Shown here in pieces: positions 23,297-34,857 of a stretch of DNA of 64,000 nt. The notes under the pieces were generated by a model, which was not told the origin of the DNA, made no database searches, and saw nothing but the letters and a program-made list of their open reading frames with translations. Source of the stretch: Dryas octopetala (taxonomy: Eukaryota > Streptophyta > Magnoliopsida > Rosales > Rosaceae); the NCBI GenBank assembly GCA_963921425.1, contig OY992839.1, forward strand, positions 9,341,409 through 9,405,408. The letters are read 5' to 3'. Position 1 is the stretch's first letter; the number at the start of each line of letters is the position of its first letter. The position numbers and the translations under genes are program-made.

Positions 23297-24377
23297 TCGT
23301 ATAGTTTATGAGTTATATACACTTACACCATTTGAGATTTATCTTATTTTCATATACACCCTTTGGGATTTCAAAAATTACACATGCACCCTCTGAAGTT
23401 TTAAAACTGTTGCACATAACTCCCTACAGTAAGACGAAAAATGATGAGAATGTTGCAAAAAGGCATGCTAAGGAAATGTAATAGCCTAATAAGATTACTC
23501 AAGGTGTAAGATCCAACCTCAATACAAAAACTTTCTTCTTTGTTTATTTATTGTTTTCTCTTAATGTCCATTGATTTTAACTACTAAATTTCAATAATTT
23601 TTTAGTTTAGGTACCAAAATTAAATAGCATTTTAGATTAGGTACTAGTTGAAAAGTCAAACAAATTAATAAAGTAAAAAGTAGTAGAATTTACAAATATT
23701 ATATCACATGCCACTACAATAAAAAAAATAATGTTACATCACAAATATTACATTAATTTATACTATATTATATTAAAAACAAATCAATACAATTACAACT
23801 TAACTGTGATTGTCTTGGTAAATTGAAAGAGACAAATCACACCACTATACTATATATTATTTTGAGTAAAAGTATTGTTTTGACCTCTATTTATACTATA
23901 TTGTAGTATAATTTCTCTAAAAAAAATTCAATTAAGTCACAACTTAACTGTAACTGTCTCACAACTTAGATGTGACTGTCGTTCAGTCACAACTAAATTT
24001 GAAGTTGTGAGTGTCGTACAGTCACAACTAAATGTGAAGTTGAGACTACATTAGCAAATTTTCAAGATAATATAAAAGTTTCAAGGGCAATTTTGTCAAA
24101 ACCTTATAAATTTTAATTAACACACATCATATGTGGGCTAAATGATAAAAATGTCAAATGAAAAATGCTCAATCAAATGAGCCAACATATTTGTGACCTA
24201 ATCTAAAAAACTACATTTAAATTTGGTAGTTCAATTGAAATATTATATGATCTTTATGCTATACCAAAAAATTATTGGAATTTGGTATTTAATCCTAATT
24301 TTCTATTTCTCTTAAAAAGGGTTTATATGCAACAATTTTAAAATCTCAAAAGATGTAAATGTAAATAACTCTATAGT
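23297..24377. mobile_element. Degenerate TIR transposon, about 1.1 kb
   Basis: Left end (TATAG, GAGTTATATACACTTACA, TTTGAGATTT) and right end on the other strand (TATAGAGTTATTTACATTTA, TTTTGAGATTT) are inverted copies; GTTTTAAAACTGTTGCA-like blocks also recur inverted. The inside is AT-rich with repeated CAGTCACAACTAAAT motifs (about 23930-24050) and no coding capacity. I could not find a clean target duplication. Confidence 0.4.
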
Positions 24378-25108
24378 CAATATCATTCCAATTTTAGAGT
24401 TTTTCATTTCCTAAAAAGAAACATTCCAATTAATTTTAGATTTGTTATTTTCCCGCCAATTCTCTTCACAATTGTCCATCTTGTAAACAAGGATTTAAAT
24501 TATCTACTTTCTTTGTTTTACATGTTTCAAATTCTAATTGTGGGATCTAAATCTAAGGATTTATGTAACTTCACCCACACTTAAAAAATGTTACAAATTT
24601 GTTTCATATTTTACTTTAACCTATGATAATAAGTACATAGCTAAAATTCAAAGTATAAAAGACCAAGCAGAGAATCCTGATTTGGGAGGTCGTAGGTCTT
24701 ACAATAATAAAGAGTGAGGTAAACAATATATCATGACTTGGTTCTGCTTTTCCAAAAGCAGCGCCCTCTTTCTTAGTTTTTTTTTGCTTTACATAATTAA
24801 GGTCTTATAAATTACTTTTGAATAATAATTAAAAAATTTCTTGTGATTTTTTCTAAAATTTTAAGGACAAAATTATGCATGACACAGTGAGAAATACATA
24901 AGGTCTCAAATTTTCATGTGCAGTGCAATATATTGCAGCGGATGTAGTAACCCACCAAGTAGAATTACAATGGTGTTTTTGAGTTATTATAGGCTATTTG
25001 GGTGAGAAATACTGTATGTTTTAATATAATTTAAGGGACTTATGGTATAGGATTTAGAATTTAGAATTTGTATTAGTACAAAAGCTTAGAGATAGTAGAG
25101 CTAGTGTA
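24378..25108. other. Intergenic, nothing recognised
   Basis: AT-rich sequence between the degenerate TIR element and the copia derivative; no gene supported. Confidence 0.45.
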
Positions 25109-25439
25109 ATAGTTGTTGGTGTGAGTCAACTCAAGTTATTATTGTGTAATTATTATGATTAATTAGGCTGTTTATTAATTCCTATATTTTAGCTATAGGC
25201 TCATGTATATAAACCACACTTTGTGGTCTTAATCAAAGAAGCAAATATGATATTGAAACCCTAAACCTAAAACCTTCTCTGTACATGGTATCAGAGCATG
25301 GTTCTCTATCCTACTGGTTTTTTTTTTTTGAAGAGTTTTTCTAGAAAAATTCTACTGTTCACTGGCATTCTCTCAGGTTTGTGGTTAAGTGCATTCACCA
25401 AAACCTTTGGATTCTGACTTTGAAAGCTGGTATGTCCTC

Positions 25440-25745
25440 TGCTATTTGACTTCGGCAGCAACGCCGCCGAACGCCTGCCACCGTCGCTCGCGGCACACCC
25501 TCTGCTGCTGCTCCACGTCGGCCTTGTTGCTCGCGTCCATCATCAGCAGCGCCGACACTATCTCTATCTGCCTGCGCGCCTCCGTCACACATCGACCAGC
25601 AGCGACGTCTGCCTACGCGCCTCCGCCACACATCGACCAGCAGCGACGCTGTCGCCTGCCCCGTCGCTCACATCAACCATCAGCGAGTCGTAGCTCCGCC
25701 TCTGCCTGTGCGGCTCCACTTTCCGTCGACTAGCCTGTGCGATGC
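25440..25745 (+). repeat. GC-rich segment with internal repeats in the copia leader
   Basis: Between the primer site and the gag start lies a markedly GC-rich block, unlike the AT-rich surroundings. CACATCGACCAGCAGCGACG occurs twice about 48 bp apart. It does not resemble copia gag and I do not recognise its origin. Confidence 0.5.
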
Positions 25746-26001
25746 CGACCCGACCCGTCGCTTGTAGGGGCACTGTTTTTCTGTGTTGCTTTGTACTGTA
25801 GCAATGCACTGTTTTTCTTGGCTGTTTGCTGTTTTTTGTGTGTGTTTTATCAATCATCATGTCTCAAACACCACCCTCTAATCCTGGAGGCTCGAACGGG
25901 AATAAGAACAAAGATGTGGTTAACTCAAAACTGTCGTTGCCTGCTCTCCCTCCATTAAGCTCCGAGATGATCTGTTGTTCTTTGGTAGTAGTAGTGAGTA
26001 A

Positions 26002-26135
26002 GGATCAGAACAGACTACTAATCGTCCAGTGTCTGAGTCTAGTAGTGAGGAAGGATCAGAACAGACTACTGATCGTCCAGTGTCTGAGTCTAGTAGTGAG
26101 AAAGGATCAGAACAGACTACTGATCGTCCAATGTC
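26002..26135 (+). repeat. 48-bp tandem repeat, about 2.8 copies
   Basis: Units containing AGGATCAGAACAGACTAC and CGTCCAGTGTCTGAG follow each other at 48-bp spacing. In the RT frame they encode a repeated Ser/Glu-rich linker (SESSSEEGSEQTTDRP). The period is a multiple of three, so frame is kept. Confidence 0.85.
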
Positions 26136-28088
26136 TGAGTTTGAGGATGAGACTGAGACAGCAGAATTTACTGAGAATAATACTGAGGATATGGTGGAAC
26201 AAGAACCCACGAATTATGAGTCTGAGGAATCACCACTCCATGATAGTACCGCCATCTTTCCTACTCCATTGAATCAATCTTCTTCGTCCATTGAGGTAAC
26301 CAACAATACTCTTCATTCACATTCTGGTTCATATCTTGATTCTCATGCTTCTAAATTTACACTTACTCCTCGGTCTAACCGAGGACAACCACCAGCTAAA
26401 TATGAGCCAGATCCAAATGCCAAAGTTAGGTACTCAATTAATAATCATGTGTCATCTGTTAGGCTTTCAAAGTCATATGAATCGTATGTTCTGCAATTAT
26501 CTTCTGTTTCTATTCCTAGTAGATTGCAGGATGCTCTTACAGATTCTAGATGGACCAAAGCTATGGCTGAAGAAATGACGGCATTACAGAAGAATTCAAC
26601 CTGGGAATTGGTTTCTCTACCTAAAGGGAAGAAGACAGTGGGATGCAGATGGGTGTTTGTAGTCAAACACAAAGCTGATGGGTCAGTTGAAAGGTATAAG
26701 GCAAGGTTGGTAGCAAAGGGTTATACACAGTCCTATGGCATAGACTACTTTGAGACGTTTGCTCCAGTGGCCAAGTTAAACACAGTACAGGTTCTGTTGT
26801 CTTTAGCTGCTAACAAAGATTGGCCACTTCTTCAGTTTGATGTAAAGAATGTCTTTCTCCATGGTGATTTGACTGAAGAAGTATACATGGATCCTCCTCC
26901 AGGTATACCAAAGTTTGATAATACAAGATTGGTATGTAGACTGAAAAAGTCTTTATATGGTCTTAAACAATCTCCGAGAGCCTGGTTTGGGAGATTCACC
27001 CGTGCAATGAAGAACTATGGTTATCGGCAGAGTAATTTTGATCATACTTTGTTCCTAAAGAAAAGGGGGAAGAAGATTACTGCTCTTATCATTTACGTTG
27101 ATGATATGATTCTGACTGGAGATGATTATGAGGAAATCTCTAGTTTGCAGAGGTACTTGTCTCAAGAGTTTGAAATGAAGCAGCTGGGGGACTTGAAGTT
27201 CTTTCTTGGGATAGAAGTGGCTCGGTCTAAACATGGCATATTTCTATCTCAAAGGAAATATGTTTTAGACTTGTTATCTGAAACTGGTATGCTTGGGTGT
27301 AAGCCAGCTGTCACTTCTATGGAACAAAACCATAGACTTTTTGAGTGTTTGGAGACCTTGCCTGCAAATAAAGGGCGATATTAGAGGCTTGTTGGAAGAT
27401 TGATATATCCGTCTCACACTAGACCTGACATTGCTTATGTCGTTAGTGTAGTAAGCCAGTTTATGCAAGCCCCGTGTAAACCCCATATGGATGCTGTGGA
27501 GCGAATTTTGCAGTATTTGAAATCTGCACCTGGTAAAGGATTGTTGTTTGCTAATCATGGTCATGTGAATGTTGAAGGGTTTTCTGATGCAGACTGGGGT
27601 GGTTCAGCAGATGATAGAAGGTCTACCTCAGGCTATTTTACCTTTGTAGGGGGAATTTGGTGACTTGGAGGAGTAAGAAGCAATCAGTGGTATCTAGATC
27701 AAGTGCAGAGGCTGAATACAGAGGTATGGCACTCGGAGTAGTCGAACTTTTATGGTTGAGACATCTATTGACCGATTTAGGGTGTCCACCTACCAAACTC
27801 ATGGACTTGTTTTGTGATAACAAATCTGCTATTGATATAAAACATAATCATGTTCAGCATGACAGAACAAAACACATTGAGATTGATCGACACTTCATCA
27901 AAGAGAAACTTGAAGCTAAGATTATTAACTTTTCATTTGTGAAGTCCGAAGATCAACTTGCAGATGTGTTGACTAAAGCCGTAGCAAATAGGGTGTTTTT
28001 AGACTCACTAGACAAGTTGGGACTCACTAGACAAGTTGGGCATGTGCATTGTGCGATATATATGCACCAACTTGAGGGAAAGTGTTAG
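26029..28088 (+). pseudogene. Broken copia reverse transcriptase-RNase H
   Basis: The frame 26029-27384 encodes an acidic linker and then copia RT (WVFVVKHKADGSVERYKARL, FDVKNVFLHGDL, IYVDDMILTG). It is stopped by TAG at 27382-27384, where other copia elements read on (RLVGRLIY follows at once in frame). The frame then runs through RNase H (DADWGGSADDRRSTSGY) until one base is lost near 27650, after which the next frame carries on with WRSKKQSVVSRSSAEAEYRG to 28088. One nonsense codon and one frameshift make it non-functional. Confidence 0.88.
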
Positions 28089-28259
28089 TGTGAGTCAACT
28101 CAAGTTATTATTGTGTAATTATTATGATTAATTAGGCTGTTTATTAATTCCTGTATTCTAGCTATAGGCCCATGTATATAAACCACACTTTGTGGTCTTA
28201 ATCAAAGAAGCAAATATGATATTGAAACCCTAAACCTAAAACCTTCTCTGTACAATAGC

Positions 28260-29485
28260 AACATTGAGAGACGTGGCCAAACTGGAACCCCGACCACAGA
28301 ATGAAGGCTGAAAGAGTCATAGACTCATAGTCATCATCACCATGAGGCCACTTGTGTCTTTCGGTGCAGACATCAAACTTCAAAATGGACATTCTTATGG
28401 GCATGTGTGGTCTCATCCTAGCCAATCAATAGTAATAATACTATACAGCAATCACTAGCCAATCCCTTGATCTGGAACCAAGCATAATACCTAACCACAA
28501 TGCGTGGTAATGAAGAAATCAAAGATATTTAACTTGGGCTTTAATTTAGTCACATATTGTGATCGACTTTAGTGTTGGCTAGTAATAGATGCGCAACAAC
28601 TGTCAACGAACAAAGATGGAGGAGGGGTATGGCTGCTACAGTGATACTGTTGAAGAAAAATGGCTGGATTGGAGCATTGGTGTAATCACACATCAGAAAA
28701 AGTAAAGAGCGATCATCAATTGGTATATAAGAAATTAGACCATGTACACATTATAAACTCTCGTATCCAAATACGAGTCATTAACATGTGATCTGCAAAG
28801 AATTCTGTAGGCAATTCTATATGCACTTTTAATACATAAAGTGTGTCATCTTATACGATTCTATATGAACCACATGTAGATGACCCACATGTAGATATTA
28901 GAATCACTCGTGTAGACACCTTTAGATAAAACTCCACACCTTTTTGGTGTCGCGGGTGGCTAAAGTACTAGGGGAAATATCAACATATGTGCCAAGTGTG
29001 TTGGCCCGCTAAGGTGACCAGTCGAACTCACCAACCGATTTCCACATGCACTAACAGCTACTCCCTCTTGTCTCCACTGCAATCACCCTGTTAAGCATGC
29101 ATAAGAAATTATTAAAAATGCATATATTGCTTGACAAAGTGGTGACATCTCTTTTGTTTTCATGGGGCTAGCCTAGCTCAAATCTTTATATAATTTCTGG
29201 AATTGTGTAAAGGAGTATGGAAAGTATGGTTTCAAAACCAAATGCTTTGAGTAAATAAACAATCTTGAAAAAGAAGATCAAGAGTTTCAACATTGCAGTT
29301 GAATATAGAAATTCTCTCTTTTATGGAGACACCCTCTTATGCATCTAATACATAATCAACGTACATCAACCTTTACAACTATTTATAATTAACAAAATTA
29401 AATGAGGACTCAAGAATTTTAAACCTTTAAACTTCATCAATCTCATGTTTGAAGTAGTTGAAATCCATATGACACAAGGCTTCAA
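28260..29485. other. Intergenic downstream of the PPO gene
   Basis: No gene recognised apart from the SINE-like family B copy at 28948-29055. The last few hundred bases are likely PPO 3' UTR and terminator region. Confidence 0.45.
28948..29055 (+). repeat. SINE-like repeat, family B copy
   Basis: Starts TTGGTGTCGCGGGTGGCTAA (A-box-like), then ATATCAACATATGTG and a CCAGTCGAACTC block (B-box-like), matching 3880-3990. Confidence 0.35.
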
Positions 29486-32400
29486 TCATCTCATGTATTC
29501 AATTCTTATCCCATCAATTTTTGTGTTTGTGCATGATTTAGTCCTTGGCAGCAATGTCACCCAAATGCTTTCATCTCTATCTGCCTCCAAATCTTCAAGT
29601 AATTCAGAGATCCCCAACTTAAGATTGCTCTTCCCATTTCCACCCCTCTTTCCATTTGGTATGTGAACAAAGGTCCCTGCAAATTCCCTGAAACCTGGGC
29701 CGATTATGCTCTCATCAACCACATTTATATAAACATCGAATTTAACATACTCATCGCTTTTGGCATCGATTCCATGAACCACCAAGACCTCTTCTTCCTC
29801 TTCTTTCTCTTGCTTTCTTCTATTGTGTTTAGACCTGTTCACCTTCACTGTTATGGAACTCTCAAGATTTCTACCATTAGGTCCAAACTGATCTGCATAT
29901 AAGATATTGGTCCTGTTTTCTCTTACTTTCAGTGCATGATTGGCAATTTTGGATGGAACAGAAGGCTTTGGACGCATATTCAGCCAAGGAAGATCAACCT
30001 CTTCATATACATACCTCAACTTTGTAGTGTCGAGAACATCGCGAATTTTAATTCTCACAAGCCTTGAATTCTCATCATGGAAGTAGAAAAAAGAGTTAAG
30101 CCAAGCAGGGTCAAAATTCTGCAACTCAATTTTGTGAACTCTTGTCCAAACCTCCCAAAGCCGGTCTAGATTCGAGTGGTGTGCATAGAACAAAGGGTCC
30201 CTAGCTGCTGAGTAAAATACTCCCATGTTTTCTCTTTGAGGATTGAAACTGCTACCAACCCATGTGTGCATTGTGTTGTGAGGTGCACTCTCTACAGTGC
30301 CAGGTCCATCACAAACACCTCCCTCCCCTGCCTTATAAGGGCACCCCATGAAGAGCTCTGGCTTCTTTGCACCGGATACCATCTGGGTATACATAAACAC
30401 CAAGTTTAAGTGAATCTGGTCCTCGGGTTCAACATAGCCCTTTTCACTTACAAAGTTCAAATCCCCGATTTTTGGCGGGAAGTGGGAAACGTCGCGTTGT
30501 GTATCAAAAAAAGGTGCATTCAAGTACCATTCAGGGGATGTCATTCCATCAGGGGAGTCCCAATTCCAAAATGGGAGAGCGAATGTGTCGTCCCCAATGA
30601 GGCTTCCGAGAATTCGTTCGTGGAAGTGGAGCATCATTCGGTGCCACGGGAAGAAGAACCACTTTCTGTGGATGTCGAGAGGAAGATGGGAATTTGGCTG
30701 GTCATAAGCACCGGTGCAGTAGATACAATGCATATCGGCTTGGCGGGTAAAACTCCGAGGGTCACTATCTGGCAATGACTTCATCAGGGAGAGACCCTTT
30801 TCGTACTTGGCAATGTAGTCATCATCAACATCATGAGCATGCCTCCGAATTCGCAAAGGGGATGAAGGGTTTGGAAATTCAAAATCAATGATGGCTTCTT
30901 CTCCTTCACTTGTTGGAGGGCAGCAATAGACAAGGAGATCTGCCCTCCCATAAGATGAGTGGCAACTGGTTAAGTTGGGACTCACAGATTGCTCGTAATT
31001 GTCTCCATCAACCTTGTACTTTGCTGAAGCCTTAGTTCCTTCCAATATGCCTAGGATTGTGTCCATAAATTCCCTGTAAAAACATTAGAGACAAACACAA
31101 ACTCAGGATCACTTTCTTTTTAAGATGCTGAAACAAAGACGTACTCAACAACCGGAAATTTTTTTGTATGTCACTATTGTACACGTGGTTCCGCCGTTGG
31201 TGGAGCCGGCGGCATGGGTGGGTGCTTGGTGGGAGGGAAGTAAGGTGGTTGTGTTATTTTATTGTTTCTTAATATCTTTTTTATGCTTTTATCCATGTAA
31301 TTAAGACTCTTTGTGGGAGTGTGGGACTCACAATTTTGAAAAAATTTGAGGATCTTAAAAATTTTCAAATTAGTTGAAAGATCAAAGTGTCACTTGCCAA
31401 ATAGTTATGTTCTAGAAAAAAAAAAAAAAAAAAAACCCCTTAAAAACTGATGGAATATTTGACGATTTTGATATTTCATAATTGAGAGACCACTACTGAA
31501 ATTAACCCTTTTGAAAAAAAAATACAAAAGTATAAAAAAGATAGACATGAATAAAAATGTATATAATTAACTTGGAACTAGTTAGTAGTGGAGAAAGATA
31601 AACAAGTAAAATAATGAGAGATGAAGACAAAAATATATTCTACCATTCATGAAAGTTTTTCTTATCTTGTAGGGACTAGAAGATAGATCTGTGTTGTTGC
31701 TATTCGATTAATGCTTGTTTGGCCCTACCTGGGGCTGGGGACTGGATGGGAACGCCAACAAGATATGGACCTCCTAAGTAATATTCATTGTATCGTATGG
31801 ACTGATAAATCTGGTCCTCCAGATATCAATAATTATTGTGTATGGGAAGAAATTAAATGTGGACCTCCTACTATTAATTATTCTGCACTTTCTTCGATCT
31901 GCGAAAGGAAGCAAATATATATAATCTTTCTTCCAATTTTGTCAGTGCAGCCAACTACTCTATTCGTGCGTTGAATTAATCATTCCTAATCCATAGAAAT
32001 AATAATAAATGCATGTGATTTTAGTAAATACCCGTATCAATTAATAATGATGTTGTTTGACAGGCCTTACGCCAGTTTGATATTACTGTGTGAAAAAACA
32101 GCTGTGAGGTAAAAAACAGTTGTGAAGTAAAATCAGCTGTAAAGTAAAGCAGTTAAGTGTTTGGTAAAATATGTTTTCAAAAGTGCTGTAAGTGCAAAAA
32201 ATAGTATCAAAGTATTTGGTAAATGTTAATGTAAAAGTGCTGTGACTGTGTACAATTATTAAAATAAACATGATACTAAAAATGTCTTTCACCCATTTGT
32301 TTGGTAAAAATAAAATGTGTTTTACTTGTTTTTTAAATTTTTGGCTACAAATTTTTATTAGCATTAATTTTTCTAAGACAACATTATTAAATAACTATGT

Positions 32401-33855
32401 CTATTATTTTTTTAGGTATATTATAATTTTAATCGTGCAAATAAAATATCATAATTAATTATCACAATATAAAATAAAACTAACAATGAACATATTTTTT
32501 AATTTAAAATAAACAAATTAAAAATATAAAAATCAATGAGGATATTATGGGTAAAATAAAATATTCATTGTTGCTGTGATTCACTGCAGCTTGCAAAAGC
32601 ACCTAGAAACCTGCTTTCTGTTTTTGTTGTGGGGAGTTGAGAATTGTGGGAAAAATCAGTTTTTAATTTTTTTTACCAAACACCAAAACTGTTGTAGGTG
32701 ATTGAGAATTGTCATTCACAGCAACTTTTGGATCTTCCACCGCAATGCTAAACGAGGCCTTAATCTCAAATACTAATCCATAAACACTTCAACAAAAAAA
32801 GACATTGATTTAGACAAACTCAAAACACCAGGGCCACCAGGCCCCCCCTATTTAATTAACCCTTTTTTTCTTTCCTAACCTGTTTGTTAGAGATGGTAAT
32901 TTTTGACATGATATGAATGCGACACAAAATTAGCAGATTTGGATTGATAATTTGTATACGAATATAAATATGACAGTAGTGCTACATATACCACATTTTT
33001 ATACCATAATTTCATACCACATTTTTATACCATAATTTCATACCACCTTATGTGGCAACTTACATGGCATTCATACATTGGATACTAAAAAATAAAAATA
33101 AAAACCCAAAAAGAAAAAGAAAAACATTGTCTAATAAAATAATGACACGTCAGATGGTATAAAAATGTGGTATAAGAATGTGGTAAGTATAGCATTATTC
33201 TAAATCTGACATGACACATTAAACAAGAATAATAAACGGATCAAATTAGTATCAAGCATGTGTAACTCGACTATTATACGAAGAAAATTGATAACTTTAT
33301 TAATAATTGTATAATTATAAAGTATATATTATATGAATAAATATTGTATAATTATAAAGTTATTGTTTTTAGTATTATGATTAAATAGATTTTTGTTTTA
33401 TAAGTGATTAGTTTAAAAGTACGATAAATTATGTTTAAGTTTTTGAATAAATTGATCAAGAATACGACATTATTATAAATGAGTTGAGTTATTCATTAAT
33501 TAAAAGATTTATTAATAAACCCTTGACTAATATTTAACATGAATACAAAATGACACGAGGCTAACACAAATTGTCACGTCTACCATTCCCTAATTCCACA
33601 CATAAATTAAGAAATAAATTAACCTCCTTATTCCTTCCCACGTTTTATTTTCTGCTCAAGTTCAAATTAAGATCATACAAATTACATGGCAGTGGTGATA
33701 ATTAATAAACCTCCATTGGTGATCACCAAAGGCCCAGAACCCAAATAACAAACGTACCAAGATTTATTAGGATCCTGGAGGATTATGAAAGTGAGAGGCA
33801 ACGCTGCAAAGACGAATATCAAGGTTATAGCAAAACCCCATTTCTTTGCTTCCAT
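29486..33855 (-). CDS. Polyphenol oxidase with secretory-type N-terminus, 2 exons
   Basis: Exon 1 (33758-33855) and exon 2 (29486-31073) join TG|G in frame across a 2.7-kb GT-AG intron to 561 residues. Exon 1 encodes MEAKKWGF and a hydrophobic run of about 20 residues, a signal peptide or signal anchor, not the usual chloroplast and thylakoid transit peptide. Exon 2 has the tyrosinase core: CuA histidines H148, H168, H177 with the thioether Cys C152 (HCIYC, DIHRKWFFFPWH), CuB HNTMH (H298, H302) and FYAHHSN (331/332), then the PPO1_DWL region (DPAWLNSFFYFHDEN) and the KFDV domain (VKFDVYINVVDE). It would oxidise o-diphenols to quinones with O2, probably in the secretory path or vacuole. A shorter model starting at Met 36 is possible if exon 1 is wrong. 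Confidence 0.85.
32060..32760. mobile_element. hAT-like MITE in the PPO intron
   Basis: Ends are similar inverted sequences (AGGCCTTACGCCAGTTTGAT on the left; AGGCCTCGTTTAGCATTGC read inward from the right), and GTGTTTGGTAAAA occurs near both ends. The middle is AT-rich without coding capacity. No clean 8-bp target duplication was found, so edges are approximate. Confidence 0.45.
32973..33208. mobile_element. Small MITE in the PPO intron
   Basis: GTGCTACATATACCACATTT on the left and, inverted, ATGCTATACTTACCACATTC on the right, each followed by TTATACC. A direct repeat of the ATTTTTATACCATAATTTC block lies in the left arm. Non-coding. Confidence 0.5.
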
Positions 33856-34857
33856 AGCTTAATAAGCACCCAAGTTCCCAACACCAGCAAATTAAATCTA
33901 ACAATGCCCCTCAGAACAGCCTGTACCCAGAAATGAGTTATCAAAGATAGATACTATATATTAAAACAAACTTCTACAACTACTTCATGTATAAATTAAT
34001 TATTGGATAATAACTCAATTTCATGATATAACACTAAAAAAAAGTTTTCATTACCTTTCTGTATATACAGTGTTTGTATACATGTGGTGAATGGTTGAGG
34101 AGAAGAAAGGTAGCTAGCTAGCTATAGCTAAGCATATATGAAGAAGATGAAGAATCTGTAGTGACTAGCTAGTGAGAAAGAAAGAAAGAAATTGTTTATG
34201 ATCGAACAAAGACGCCAACCAGGCATATATGCACCCACTTGAGCGCGCTGGTCGATCGTCTTGCTCTGTTTCCTGTTCTAAATTAAGAAGCTACATCTTC
34301 TTAAATAAAGCCAATTGAACAAGTAGGTAAATAGTAAAGTAAAATAAGTACGTGGCTAAGTAGCTAGTATAATTTCTTATAAATTTGTAACCAAAAAAAA
34401 TGTCATATAATTTCTTTAAAAATTGTGAAAATACAACAACCAAAAGTGTAAAATAAAATTAGTGTTATCTTCTACAATCGATTCACTGTTGAGCTTCATA
34501 CTCCTTAGTCCATAGTCCATTGGACACCACATGTGTCCCAGCAGAGGGTTGGTACAGTTTTAAAACACACAACTGGTTTCGTCGTTTTAGTAATTATGTC
34601 TGCCTAAATAGCGATAAGTAATGAAGGGAGTAGGTGGTCCGCATCCCCAATAATTCAATTAAAGTGGCTCAAAGCCTATGCATGTGGTTCATGCACGTCT
34701 TCACATAAAGATCAAACTCCAACCGTACGTTCAATACTACAATTCTGATCAAGAGCAGTTGTCCACATCCTGCCCACATAAAATTATAAACGACAATTTT
34801 ATATAGTAAAACAACGTTGATTATGAATCATGTTTACATATATAGAATGGTCGTATA
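33856..34857 (-). promoter_or_regulatory. PPO upstream region
   Basis: About 1 kb between the PPO start codon and the copia element. I see AT-rich sequence with a GCTAGCTAGCTAG run near 34112-34126 but no clear TATA placement. The region is cut off by the element, which may separate PPO from distal control sites. Confidence 0.35.

Larger units (their letters stand above)
25114..28254 (+). mobile_element. Internally deleted Ty1/copia element
   Basis: LTRs 25114-25285 and 28083-28254 are both 172 bp with about four mismatches, flanked by ATAGT and ATAGC (4 of 5 bases match). The primer site TGGTATCAGAGC (25286-25297) fits initiator tRNA-Met, and a polypurine tract (TTGAGGGAAAG) precedes the 3' LTR. 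Gag, protease and integrase are missing: an N-terminal gag-like start at about 25859 runs straight into the linker before reverse transcriptase. The RT/RNase H part is broken by a stop and a frameshift. The element cannot move on its own. Confidence 0.9.

Noticed and set aside
25389-25733. Cys/Ser/Arg-rich open frame in the copia leader
   Set aside because: It follows the GC-rich repeat block and overlaps no copia domain; likely an artefact of composition.
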